Source of the DNA: Bacillus_BA fengqiuensis
Lineage (GTDB): Bacteria; Bacillota; Bacilli; Bacillales; Bacillaceae_H
Length of the DNA: 64,000 nucleotides
Assembly: GCA_030813035.1 (NCBI GenBank)
Contig: JAUSTV010000010.1
Direction: 5' to 3' (one strand)
Numbering within the stretch: the stretch's first letter is position 1; the number at the start of each line of letters is the position of its first letter. Below, piece by piece: positions 54,018 through 62,727 of this stretch. Below the pieces are notes generated by a model. The model did not search any database and had not been told where the DNA came from. It saw only the letters and a list, made by a program, of their open reading frames with translations. A program made the translations under genes and the position numbers.

Positions 54018-54140
54018 AAACTTAGAACGTGTTAAGATCTCGTTTTTGTCGGACCTGTATGGCTTTAGGCATATTCTCCTCATCCTTTAATTGTTGAATT
54101 GCCACTGAATACGCTGGATTTTTATCTACTGTGATAATAC
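54018..54140 (-). pseudogene. IS6-family transposase fragment
   Basis: The minus strand reads IITVDKNPAYSVAIQQLKDE and MPKAIQVRQKRDLN. This matches the DDE-region segment (TVDKNPAY..A...LK......VRQ.KYLNN) of IS6/IS26-type transposases. Only about 40 codons survive. Confidence 0.6.
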
Positions 54141-54159
54141 TGAGTGTTGTAAAATAACA

Positions 54160-54202
54160 AGAAGCCAAAGCTTTTTACAAAAATACTTGGCTGCTTTTGT
54201 AT
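54160..54202. terminator. hairpin related to 15782
   Basis: The stem AGCCAA / TTGGCT with T-run. It resembles the inverted copy at 15782-15812 including the flanking AAAAGCAGCCAAG. It may end the IS6 remnant. Confidence 0.5.
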
Positions 54203-54397
54203 TTCTTAGTTCACTTAGATAAAAATCAATTGTATCGTTTCATCGGCTCTTCCCCATGATTCATTTGTTTGCCTTATATGTCGACGACTTTCATAGAATT
54301 CAAGACCTTATTGATGAACCCTTTTCTATGTTTTAAAAGTTTGGCCCGGAACCCCTTTGATTATGAGATGGGTGATATTTATCACATTTCCAGACCA

Positions 54398-54631
54398 TTA
54401 TCCCCCGCTGACCGGAGGGATAAGAGCTACGATGTCGCCTTCCTTGATTACGTCCTCATCAGTTGCATACTCTTCATTAATTGCAATCATGACATGCTGT
54501 CCTTGATTCCATCTGTGTTCTGCTTCTAATTTTTCTTTTAACGCTGGAACCGTTAATTCTGTCTCATGGACCATAATTTTATTTGTACCGAACTGCTCTT
54601 GCAGATGGGCAAATAATAAAATGGTAATCAT
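54398..54631 (-). CDS. moaD: molybdopterin synthase small subunit MoaD
   Basis: A 77-residue ubiquitin-fold protein ending in the required Gly-Gly (ALIPPVSGG). The C-terminus is thiocarboxylated by MoeB and donates sulfur in MoaE. Its ATG overlaps the moaE stop by 4 bases. Confidence 0.93.
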   Translation of the reverse strand: MITILLFAHLQEQFGTNKIMVHETELTVPALKEKLEAEHRWNQGQHVMIAINEEYATDEDVIKEGDIVALIPPVSGG

Positions 54632-55098
54632 TCGTTATCCCCCATTTCCGGTTTTCCTGTTGGATACGGTATTTGTTCGAGTTGATCCCCGATCCACATA
54701 TCACCGTCTTCCCAATTCTCTTTTTTCCAAATAGGAACAATTTGCTTAATGCGTTCAATGGCGTATTCGTTCGCATCATATGCATATTTTCGGTGTGGAG
54801 TTGAAACAGCGATCACGACGGCAATATCTGAAATATCCAATCTTCCCGTTCGATGGGTAATCGCGGTTTTCGCTTCAGGCCATTTTCCCCGGATTTCTGT
54901 TCCGATCTTTTCAAGCATTTTCACTGCCATCGATTTATAAGCTTGATACTCTAAATATAACGTTCGTTTTTCCTTTGTAAACTCCCGGACGGTTCCAATG
55001 AAAGTCGTCACCGCTCCTGCCTCTCGCCTTACGACTTTATCAATCACTTCTTGAACATTGATAGGTTTTTCGGTTACTTCAAATAATGGTTTATCCAC
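54628..55098 (-). CDS. moaE: molybdopterin synthase large subunit MoaE
   Basis: A 156-residue MoaE with GAVTTFIGTVREFTK, EYQAYKSMAVKML, HRTGRLDISDIAVVIAV and the catalytic Lys region near IVPIWKKENWEDGD. It forms molybdopterin synthase with MoaD. GTG start; moaD is translationally coupled. Just upstream lies the moeA fragment. Confidence 0.93.
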   Translation of the reverse strand: MDKPLFEVTEKPINVQEVIDKVVRREAGAVTTFIGTVREFTKEKRTLYLEYQAYKSMAVKMLEKIGTEIRGKWPEAKTAITHRTGRLDISDIAVVIAVSTPHRKYAYDANEYAIERIKQIVPIWKKENWEDGDMWIGDQLEQIPYPTGKPEMGDNE

Positions 55099-55107
55099 GG
55101 CGTTTTT

Positions 55108-55206
55108 TCATCCTTTCCATATCCATTCAAGTGTTCCCTCTTTTGCAAAGTTCATCACATGCTGCACAGCTTCAACCACTGCAATCGGCTTTCTTCTCTC
55201 TACCAT
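55108..55206 (-). pseudogene. moeA: moeA N-terminal remnant
   Basis: Behind AGGAGTGAGG, 32 codons give ERRKPIAVVEAVQHVMNFAK, then EGTLEWIWKG and stop. The opening matches MoeA (KRKPI.V.EA...V). Around 390 codons are missing. The gene position between moeB and moaE fits the B. subtilis-like order, so an internal deletion removed moeA, and mobB if it was there. Confidence 0.75.
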
Positions 55207-55237
55207 CTTCCTCACTCCTATGATTTTTGTTCTATAT

Positions 55238-56254
55238 TCATCCTAAATAACGATGATATAACGTTTTGGCTTCCTTTATATCTTTCGTGCCATGGACAAA
55301 CACCCGGCCGTCTCGGAAAATGACAAGTCTGAAAGATTCAGTTGTAAACGACATCAAATACGGGTTGCGTTCTACTTTCCCTTCATGTGACAGCTGATCC
55401 TCAAGCTTTTTCAGGTCATATTGAACTGGTCTCGGCGGTCGAATTTGAACCGTATCCCTCCCACACAATACTTCTGTTTTCGTTTGATTTTCAAATGAAA
55501 GAAACGGATATGTCGGATTATCACCACAAGATAAACATGTGGTTTTTTTCACTTTTCCGACTTTCACAGCCGTATGCTGGTTTTTCCATAAATCAAAGGA
55601 CACAAGGGTTTGCCTTAACGATTCTTCGTCTTCTACTAATATTTTCAGCGCTTCTGACACCTGGTAAGCTACAACCATTTGAACAGCAGAACTGATAATG
55701 CCAGCTGTATCACACGTCATACCTCCAACGGGAACATGTTCAAGCAAACAATGTAGACACGGCGTTTTTCCTGGAATGATTGTATAGCTCACACCGTAAC
55801 TGCCGACACAAGCTCCATAGATCCATGGAATATCATGTTTTTGCGAAAGGTCGTTGAGAATCATTCTTGTATCAAAATTGTCCGTTGCATCCAAGATAAG
55901 ATGAACCTCATACAAAAGCGATTCCAATTTCTCCGCTGTCCCATCAATCACATGTGGAATAATTTCAACATTGGAATTTACTTTACGTAAGCGTTCTTTC
56001 GCCGCCACTGCTTTTGGCATTTTCCTTCCCGCATCCTCTTCATCGTACAATTGTTGGCGCTGAAGGTTGCTCCATTCTACATAATCGCGGTCCACGATCG
56101 TCAGCTTGCCGATTCCTGCTCTTACGAGGCCTTCAGCGCTGGCTGTTCCCAATGCTCCTGCCCCAACTACGAGCACATGCTTGCCCGCTATCTTTTTTTG
56201 TCCCTCTTTTCCGATCGGTGAAAAGAGCTCCTGTCGAGAATATCTGTCGTTCAC
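55238..56254 (-). CDS. moeB: MoeB/ThiF family adenylyltransferase
   Basis: A 338-residue E1-like enzyme with RYSRQELFSPIGKEGQ, the ATP loop VLVVGAGALGTASAE, DATDNFDTR, zinc ligands CLHC and CLSC, and GMTCDTAG. It activates MoaD by adenylylation. The C-terminal 85 residues (after about 255) are an extra segment not rhodanese-like. Located in the moa cluster, so MoeB is preferred to ThiF. Confidence 0.9.
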   Translation of the reverse strand: MNDRYSRQELFSPIGKEGQKKIAGKHVLVVGAGALGTASAEGLVRAGIGKLTIVDRDYVEWSNLQRQQLYDEEDAGRKMPKAVAAKERLRKVNSNVEIIPHVIDGTAEKLESLLYEVHLILDATDNFDTRMILNDLSQKHDIPWIYGACVGSYGVSYTIIPGKTPCLHCLLEHVPVGGMTCDTAGIISSAVQMVVAYQVSEALKILVEDEESLRQTLVSFDLWKNQHTAVKVGKVKKTTCLSCGDNPTYPFLSFENQTKTEVLCGRDTVQIRPPRPVQYDLKKLEDQLSHEGKVERNPYLMSFTTESFRLVIFRDGRVFVHGTKDIKEAKTLYHRYLG

Positions 56255-56489
56255 GCTGCAGTCCTTCCTTCCCGTATGAACTTTACCTCATAGCAAGGTG
56301 TCCACCCTTTCATGATTACTTTCTCATCTATCATGCTAGTTGAACAATTTTTATGAACTTATTATATGGTAAAGGAGTAGGCTTTTGGATCAGCTCCTTC
56401 TCCTCATTTTCCGATATGCTTAATTTTCTATCAAGAAACGATAATAAGAATAAATCATATGGCTCAAGTATTTACTTAAAATTCAAAAG

Positions 56490-56660
56490 TAGGACTATGA
56501 AGTAACTCCTGCGCCGAAGTTTGAAAAAATCTAATAGACGCTGCAATAACTCGAAGGTGAACACGAATCATGCCGGTAACATGATAAAAGCTGAGAGAAA
56601 TCCCCTCAAGTTTTACACTGCCACAGAGGGTCTAAATGAGCTATCAAACAGTTTATAAAT
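56490..56660. ncRNA. candidate structured RNA, possibly an omega-RNA-like end
   Basis: The 530-base gap between moeB and moaA holds no gene. Within it AACTCGAAGGTGAACACGA, CATGCCGGTAACATG and AGCTGAGAGAAATCCCCTC followed by GAGGG look like a chain of small stems. The AATCCCC...GAGGG end recalls the omega-RNA ends at 5413 and 12026. I found no clear molybdenum-cofactor riboswitch. Low confidence. Confidence 0.3.
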
Positions 56661-56783
56661 GCCTGGCCAATCTATTTCAGTACATTCATTTAGAAAAATG
56701 TGCTATTTAGGCGTGTATCTTCCCCGAACCATTATCGTTGTGAAAAGGACTGGATCAGTGCTGTTGTTGACACATTTTTTTCG

Positions 56784-57800
56784 CTAGCCCCCAATATAAG
56801 ACATTTCAATTCTTTCTCGGTTTTTCACTGTCTCTTCTGTACGTTCGTCCGAATAGCGATCATTTCTGTTATTCCATACTTCCGTAACCGCTTTTGCTAT
56901 CTCTTCGTCTGATGCTTCTGACCTGACCACTGCTCTCAAATCAAAGCCTTTTGTCGCAAATAAACATGTGTACAATTTCCCTTCAGCTGAGATGCGGGCG
57001 CGTGTACAGCTTGAACAAAACGATTCCGAAACAGAGGTAATAAAACCGACCTCCGTATTTGTTCCTACATAACGATAACGTTTTGCTACCTCCCCAAAAT
57101 AGGTCGGTTCTACCGACTCAAGCGGATAAACAGCATGAATCATATCGTATATTTCCTTTTTGGAAACAACTTGTTCAAAATTCCAACCGTTCGTACTCCC
57201 CACGTCCATAAACTCAATGAATCGTAATGTAATGCCCCGCTCTTTAAAATAGGAAACCATCGGAATAATTTCATGGTGGTTCATCCCTTTTTTCACGACC
57301 ATGTTTACTTTTACTTCAAGCCCTTCAGTACGTGCTGTTTCAATTCCTTTTAAAACTGCCCTCGTGTTGACACCGCGTCCATTTATTTTTTTGAATAATT
57401 CATCATCGATTGCATCGAGACTGACATTCACCCGCTTTAAACCTGCTTTTTTAAGTTCAGCAGCGTGCTTTACTAGATAAACGCCATTTGTCGTTAATCC
57501 AATTTCTTCCATGCCATCAATCCTCATCAGCTTTTGGACCAAAACAGGCAAACCTTTTCGTAATAGAGGCTCACCGCCTGTCAAACGAATTTTCTTTACC
57601 CCAAGCTGAACAAAGATTCTTGCCAACCGCTCAATTTCTTCAAATGTAAGAAGATGTTCCCGTGGCATAAATACATAATCCTGATCGAATATTTCAGCAG
57701 GCATGCAATACGTGCACCGGAAATTACAGCGATCAGTAACGGAAATACGCAAATCACGTAATGGACGTCTCAATTGATCATGTATTAATAAATGTTTCAT
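56784..57800 (-). CDS. moaA: GTP 3',8-cyclase MoaA
   Basis: A 338-residue radical SAM enzyme. The N-terminal cluster motif is CNFRCTYCMP, the GTP-binding C-terminal cluster ligands are in FCSSCTRAR and KLYTCLF, and the protein ends in the essential Gly-Gly (YIGG). It starts molybdopterin synthesis from GTP. ATG 57800 follows GGGGGGAG; the longer frame to 57830 is discarded. Confidence 0.95.
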   Translation of the reverse strand: MKHLLIHDQLRRPLRDLRISVTDRCNFRCTYCMPAEIFDQDYVFMPREHLLTFEEIERLARIFVQLGVKKIRLTGGEPLLRKGLPVLVQKLMRIDGMEEIGLTTNGVYLVKHAAELKKAGLKRVNVSLDAIDDELFKKINGRGVNTRAVLKGIETARTEGLEVKVNMVVKKGMNHHEIIPMVSYFKERGITLRFIEFMDVGSTNGWNFEQVVSKKEIYDMIHAVYPLESVEPTYFGEVAKRYRYVGTNTEVGFITSVSESFCSSCTRARISAEGKLYTCLFATKGFDLRAVVRSEASDEEIAKAVTEVWNNRNDRYSDERTEETVKNRERIEMSYIGG

Positions 57801-57884
57801 GATTGTCTCCCCCCTTTTTGAATTTATCATTAGTGTTCCTTTATCATTCAGCTTGTATTTCGTAAAAAGAAAGGAAGACTGACT

Positions 57885-58532
57885 TTACTTTAAATGGGAG
57901 CTCACCCATAAGAATAGGAAAGAAATGAAAACTGACACAGCTACCCACAACCAAAGCTTTTGTGTATCACCAGTTTCATATGCGACATAAATGGCGACTG
58001 GAACAGTTTGGGTTTTCCCGGGGATATTGCCTGCAAACATCATAGTGGCACCAAACTCTCCAAAACCCCGTGTAAAGCTTAAAATGACACCTGCTGCGAG
58101 CTGCCTTAAAGTAAGCGGAACTTCAACTTTCCAAAACACCTTCCATTCGCTTGCTCCATCGATTCGGGCAGCACTTGTGATATCCTGATCAACAGATAAA
58201 AATGACTGTTTAGCCGTTTGAAACATCAATGGAAAGGCTACCACAAAGGAAGAGATAACAGCTGCCCACCATGTAAACATAATGGATTGATGAAAAAGAC
58301 TAAGCGTTTCTCCTATAAAGCTTGTGTTACCAAAAATAACAATTAATATCAAACCCACTACCGTCGGAGGCAGTACTAAAGGAATCATCAAAATGGTTTC
58401 CAATGCAACTTTTCCTCTAAATGATTTTCCTGACATCCATTTTCCTGTCAAAGTTCCAAAAATCGTTGTAAAGATGATTGCTACAATGGATACTTTTACA
58501 GATAAAAAGACTGGAGACCAAAAATCCTGCAT
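57885..58532 (-). CDS. modB: molybdate ABC transporter permease
   Basis: A 215-residue permease with five or six helices and the EAA loop AARIDGASEWKVFWKVEVP. The IPLVLPPTVVGLILI helix is typical of ModB. It lies 85 bases upstream of moaA on the same strand. modA and modC are not adjacent; a decayed modA-modB pair is 2.5 kb away. The ATPase must come from elsewhere. Confidence 0.92.
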   Translation of the reverse strand: MQDFWSPVFLSVKVSIVAIIFTTIFGTLTGKWMSGKSFRGKVALETILMIPLVLPPTVVGLILIVIFGNTSFIGETLSLFHQSIMFTWWAAVISSFVVAFPLMFQTAKQSFLSVDQDITSAARIDGASEWKVFWKVEVPLTLRQLAAGVILSFTRGFGEFGATMMFAGNIPGKTQTVPVAIYVAYETGDTQKLWLWVAVSVFISFLFLWVSSHLK

Positions 58533-59069
58533 CACATTCGCCTCGCTATTCGCTGCAAATCTTTCGCTAATTTTTTATCCTCTTTGTAAGAGACTTTATC
58601 TTAAGATCTGTTCACATTTGCAAAAAAAACTTTCTTTTTTAATAGGCCTTATCTAACCAACATTTACGATTAATTAGAATATGATTAATTATAAAAAATC
58701 TATAAAAAAAGCAGTTTAAAATTCTTATCCACTTCACTTTTATTTTCTTACTTACAATAGCCACCCGGATTTTTCAGGATTTCACTCCAAAACTATCTTC
58801 CTTTTGAGTTCTAAGAGCTTTTTTAAATAATCTTTTTCCATAAAAATATCCCTCCTTATGTAACAGTAAGGTTTTTTTACCTTCTGTCTATATAAGAGGG
58901 ATAATATCAGGCGCCAAGGGGTTTGAGTGTTAGTGATTTCCCGCAAAAACGATTATGTCAACTAGTTGTATAGAATATGCATTTTTTACTAAGTAGCTTT
59001 AAAATAAAGACTGTTCAAAGCTCAACCTTGACATACGCAAAATAAACGTTTTTCCTGCCGAAATTTTAT
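58533..59069. other. intergenic region upstream of modB
   Basis: About 540 bases with only a very short frame (58782-58841). The stretch before it has a TATA-rich segment TATATAAGAGGGATAATAT (58892-58910), perhaps promoter sequence. No gene is supported. Confidence 0.45.
58782..58841 (-). CDS. 19-codon frame with strong ribosome site
   Basis: AAGGAGGG stands 8 bases before ATG 58841 and the peptide is MEKDYLKKLLELKRKIVLE. It may be a leader or small peptide or, more likely here, the start of a truncated gene. Confidence 0.35.
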   Translation of the reverse strand: MEKDYLKKLLELKRKIVLE

Positions 59070-59459
59070 TTATAATTTACCATTTAAAAACTGGGCTTCT
59101 CCTAGTCCAAAACTCCAATCAGCATCCCCATTAGTAACAATAGAAATCATAATATCATTAGGTTCTATTCCACAGTTTTCTCCAAGCTCTTGAACTAAAA
59201 GCTTATACAAATTCTGCTTTTGATCATCACTTCGTTGCTTACTAGTTACACTTATTACAACTAAGTTTTTACTTCTTTCAAAACCTAAACCTGTATCTTC
59301 TATAATTAATTCATGAGCAGGATGCTGATGAACAATTTGATATCGATCTCTTTCAGGTACATCGAAAGCTTTCACAACTGCTCGGTGAGCAGCATCTAAT
59401 AGACTTCTCAAAGACTTTTCATCTCGACCTTCTATTAAATCGAATCTAATTAATGGCAT
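59070..59459 (-). CDS. tautomerase family protein (Tautomerase_2 / YrdN-like)
   Basis: A 129-residue member of the tautomerase superfamily with the catalytic N-terminal Pro (MPLIRFDL), EGRDEKSLRSLLDAAHRAV and YQIVHQHP. The domain pattern matches Tautomerase_2 (about 130 residues). The substrate is unknown. TTGGAGG precedes ATG 59459. Confidence 0.88.
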   Translation of the reverse strand: MPLIRFDLIEGRDEKSLRSLLDAAHRAVVKAFDVPERDRYQIVHQHPAHELIIEDTGLGFERSKNLVVISVTSKQRSDDQKQNLYKLLVQELGENCGIEPNDIMISIVTNGDADWSFGLGEAQFLNGKL

Positions 59460-59730
59460 AATAAATAACCTCCAAAGTTAGTATTTAGTTACATTAAGTT
59501 AGTGATATTATAATCAGAATTAACCTGAGAGTTAGATGCTCTTCATCAAATTCTTAACATTTTCATCAAGAATTTGAAAGGTCTTGGACCCTATTAATTT
59601 AATGAAGTTGAGTTCATACATAAATTATTTGGAATGACATCATATTCTGTAATTTGACAGACCATGTAGGTTCTATGTTTCTATCGAATGATTTTTGCAC
59701 CAGAACCCAATTTTTTAAAAGGAAATATGC

Positions 59731-60126
59731 CTACTTTTTCTTTTTTATAATGGCTACTGTACAGCGCGAAACACAGATAAGTTTTTTTTCTTCGTCTACA
59801 ATCTTGATATCCCATACCATCGTGGTACGGCCCTTATGCAACGGCGTCCCTACAGCAGTCACGATTCCATCCCGCTTTCCCCGGATATGATTGGCATTGA
59901 TTTCAAGACCGACTGCTGCTTCATTTTCTTGGTCAATTAAATTCCATGTTCCCATGCTGGCAACAGTTTCTGCCAGCACTACCGAGGCTCCTCCATGAAG
60001 CAGTCCAAATGGCTGATGAGTTTCCGCATGAACCGGCATAGTTGCCGTTACCCGATCTGCCGACATTTCTCCTATTTCAATGCCTAAAACCCCCATAATC
60101 GTTTTTTCAATTGGCTTCATTTCCAT
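59731..60126 (-). CDS. PaaI-family hotdog thioesterase
   Basis: A 131-residue 4HBT/PaaI thioesterase. It has HQPFGLLHGGASVVLAETVA (HGG catalytic region with Glu), GLEINANHIR and a beta-strand end. Members hydrolyse aryl- or acyl-CoA, including DHNA-CoA in menaquinone synthesis. GAGGGGAG precedes the ATG. Confidence 0.9.
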   Translation of the reverse strand: MEMKPIEKTIMGVLGIEIGEMSADRVTATMPVHAETHQPFGLLHGGASVVLAETVASMGTWNLIDQENEAAVGLEINANHIRGKRDGIVTAVGTPLHKGRTTMVWDIKIVDEEKKLICVSRCTVAIIKKKK

Positions 60127-60342
60127 CTAATTTCTCCCCTCCCCCTAATCTCTAATCCCAATTCAGGAAAGCACTTTCGTTTCTGTTTCTTCAATAAATA
60201 TCAAAAATAATTTTTGTTTAATTAGAATATTATTAATTATATAGTTTTAAAAAAAGCATAGTTTAAAATTCTTATTCGCTTACTTTCATTTTCTTACTTA
60301 CAATTACTTTAGATAAAGGCAACTTCCATCAGTGGGGTCTTA

Positions 60343-60367
60343 CTGCCAGTTAATGCGGGATAAACGG
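60343..60367. repeat. short dispersed repeat, copy 2
   Basis: The CTGCCAGTTAATGCGGGATAAACGG word related to 78-110. It ends 20 bases before the oxidoreductase fragment. Confidence 0.4.
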
Positions 60368-60386
60368 TACAAGAGGATGGATGTTG

Positions 60387-60470
60387 ATGAGTTCATCGTT
60401 TCACGCACTAGTTGTAAATAAAACGCAAGAAGCTTTTTCAGTAAGCTTTAAGAATTTAACTTGGATGGAT
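60387..60470 (+). pseudogene. YhdH/YhfP-type quinone oxidoreductase, N-terminal fragment
   Basis: Behind GAGGATGG the frame gives SSSFHALVVNKTQEAFSVSF and KNLTWMD, then turns into unrelated residues. The F.ALVV.K....FSV.....L...DLP pattern is the start of AcuI/YhfP-like acrylyl-CoA reductases. Only about 28 codons are left. Confidence 0.55.
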
Positions 60471-60663
60471 TGCACCCACTATAAAATATATAAACGATAT
60501 AAACAGAAAAAACATAATTGGGACAGGGAAAAGTTGAGGGCTACTTCACACAGTAACTATAAATAAGAGAGGAAGGAGGTTCTTTGACATTACTGTTTGT
60601 TAGTTTAACAAGGGATAGCATCAGGAAAATGCAGAATTATAACGTTAAGCAATTTCCCACTAA

Positions 60664-60706
60664 AAAACCCGATTCCTTCATGATCTAAAATGGAAATCGG
60701 GTTTTC
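60664..60706. terminator. hairpin terminator
   Basis: The stem AACCCGATT / AATCGGGTT with T-rich ends on both strands lies downstream of the decayed modA-modB pair. Confidence 0.6.
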
Positions 60707-60839
60707 GCTTATTACACTATCGCTCTCCGTTAGCATTCGTGAGAAAAACGTATTAAACTGAGGGAGTGAAAAAATAGCATTTATATATTGAACTATTAGG
60801 ATTTCAGCAGATGTACGCGGACCAACACAAAAAATGAAA

Positions 60840-61075
60840 TACCAATCATACTCGCTATGTCCCCCAAATAGATCAATTAACAAAAAATCCCACAACAGTC
60901 AGAAGTAACACTAACGATCAAAGGAAAACTCTTCCAACGAAAACTTTCCCTTTGGATTTCGCATTTGCCACCATTTTACCCAGTAATAACCCGCATACTA
61001 AAACTATTGCTCCAGAGACAGACACTATCTCTATGGAGAGTCTGACTCGTGACCAAAAATCGGTTGCTATTTTAA
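60840..61075 (-). pseudogene. modB: second modB, decayed N-terminal part
   Basis: The minus strand reads DFWSRVRLSIEIVSVSGAIV, then GKMVANAKSKGKVFVGRVFL, an in-frame TGA, and SLVLLLTVVGF. A frameshift follows (LLIDLFGGHS). This is clearly the start of a ModB permease. It immediately follows the modA fragment, as in a modAB operon. Confidence 0.7.
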
Positions 61076-61350
61076 TTAGTTTAGTCCTTTAAAGCCGTAC
61101 TTTTCTAAAGTCTCTATAGATTTTTTGTTTTGAAGATACTCGTAAAATAGTTGGGCTTCTTCTGGATGGGTACTACTTTTAACCACACCCACTGGATAAA
61201 TAATTGGTGCGTAAGTATTCTCTCTAGCTTTTTCTACAACTTCCACTTTTGGTGAAATCAACGCATCCGTTTTATAAACAATCGCTGCGTCAACATTTCC
61301 CGTTTCTACATATGTAAGCACTTGGCGAATATAAACACCATCATTATATT
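61076..61350 (-). pseudogene. modA: modA, C-terminal fragment
   Basis: VLTYVETGNVDAAIVYKTDA, IIYPVGVVKSS and LFYEYLQNKKSIETLEKYGF form the C-terminal lobe of a molybdate-binding protein. About 85 codons remain; the signal and first lobe are missing, replaced by unrelated AT-rich DNA. Confidence 0.85.
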
Positions 61351-61673
61351 ATGAATTTACTTTCAAAAAAGCATCAAGATTAAATGAAAGGAGGAAGTTA
61401 TCTGTCATAAAATACAATAGTTTGTATAAGTAAGACAAGCTTGTTTAACGTGTATCTGCATATATAAGTCCTTTGTCTAATCAGCTATTTTCGGACATCT
61501 ATCACTGGCGTCTTCCAAATCATCACAGAGATTCTCTGATATTGCGGTAACTCCTTAGTTATTATCAATTATCATAGCTACTTCTTTAAATCATTTGCAC
61601 CTCCCCTCGATAATATAACTGCAAGTACCTATACTTTTTACGTGTAGAAACGAAGAGGAAAGTGGCGAGTGTT
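61351..61673. other. intergenic region, nothing supported
   Basis: About 320 AT-rich bases between the modA fragment and the hydrolase gene. I see a short GGAGG-like site (61389) without a following frame, and no hairpin of note. Confidence 0.45.
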
Positions 61674-62483
61674 TTAATTTTCTAATGTGGTGAGGAACTC
61701 CTTTAACAAATGATTAAACTCCTTCGGCTGATCCACATTGGCCAGGTGACATGCCCTCGGAATAACCATTAGTTTTGATTCCAGGATGCCTTCTGCAATG
61801 GCTTTGGAATAGGAGATGGGGGTTTTTTGATCATCCTCTCCAATTAATACAAGTATTGGAATATTTAAGTCCTTTAATCCTCCCTCTAGATTTGCTGAAA
61901 AGCAAGTTTGCGCAGATTCCTGATACGCTGCTACGTTCATCTCTGCTATGCTCTGTCGCAAGACTTCACGAATCGCTTGAGCCGTATGCGAATATGATAA
62001 CGTTAGATCCAAGTACTGGTTTGCATACTTTTCCATTCCTAATTCCTTGGCAATTCCCGCCGTCAATCTGATTTTCTCAGGTACTGCTTCCGGTTCAATC
62101 CTGGCGAAGGTATCTGCTAGTACAAGACCACTTACACGATCGGGATACTGTTGTGCAAAAGCAAGTGCCTGAACACCCCCCATAGAGACACCGCAAATAA
62201 CCACTTTTTGTAAACCTAAGAAATCTATTAACTGTAAAATGTCATTCACCCAAAGATCCAAGCTGATTCCTGTATTCCAGGTAGATTTTCCATGTCCGCG
62301 GGCATCGGGGGCGATCAATAACCTCCCCATTCCATCTAAATCCTCTAATTGATATTTCCATATCTGATGATCTGTACCCAAACTATGAAGGAATACAATT
62401 CCCTCATGAGTCCCTGTGGTATTCAGATTCTCCGTCTGATGATGATAAAATAAACTTTCTTTATCGGTTTTCAAAAAAGGCAT
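61674..62483 (-). CDS. alpha/beta hydrolase (3-oxoadipate enol-lactonase-like)
   Basis: A 269-residue alpha/beta hydrolase. The nucleophile elbow is CGVSMGGVQ, preceded by HSLGTDHQIW oxyanion-region and APDARGHGKS; the acid is likely in GEDDQKTP and the His in CHLANVDQP. The overall pattern resembles enol-lactone hydrolases (PcaD), but the substrate is open. GGAGGGAG precedes ATG 62483. Confidence 0.88.
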   Translation of the reverse strand: MPFLKTDKESLFYHHQTENLNTTGTHEGIVFLHSLGTDHQIWKYQLEDLDGMGRLLIAPDARGHGKSTWNTGISLDLWVNDILQLIDFLGLQKVVICGVSMGGVQALAFAQQYPDRVSGLVLADTFARIEPEAVPEKIRLTAGIAKELGMEKYANQYLDLTLSYSHTAQAIREVLRQSIAEMNVAAYQESAQTCFSANLEGGLKDLNIPILVLIGEDDQKTPISYSKAIAEGILESKLMVIPRACHLANVDQPKEFNHLLKEFLTTLEN

Positions 62484-62626
62484 AAATCTCCCTCCAGTTA
62501 AAATATTGGGATGTCACAAATTATTATTTCGGTCCAAAATCTTTTCAAATCACTATTAATCATGTTTTATAATGATTGTTTTTCAGAATTGGTTAAGGGC
62601 ATCTGCTTTCTTACGTTTTAAAACTA

Positions 62627-62662
62627 GCCCTGCCTGCTTGCTTTTTAAGTCGGCAGGGTTCA
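62627..62662. terminator. terminator after TRAP permease or hydrolase upstream gap
   Basis: The hairpin CCCTGCC / GGCAGGG with intervening T-run. In the minus direction it follows the TRAP permease stop by about 65 bases. Confidence 0.55.
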
Positions 62663-62727
62663 AGTATATAGAGCATTTGTCCGGTAAACGAAAAGTAGGA
62701 GTGCTGCTGTGCCTGACTTACTGTGTT

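Noticed and set aside
56640..56783. Moco or TPP riboswitch upstream of moeB
   Set aside because: CTGAGAGAAATCCCC looks superficially like a TPP element, but the other conserved boxes are absent and the orientation does not fit.
60605..60895. 96-codon minus-strand frame as an independent gene
   Set aside because: Its first part is the frameshifted continuation of the decayed modB and its end runs through a terminator hairpin.
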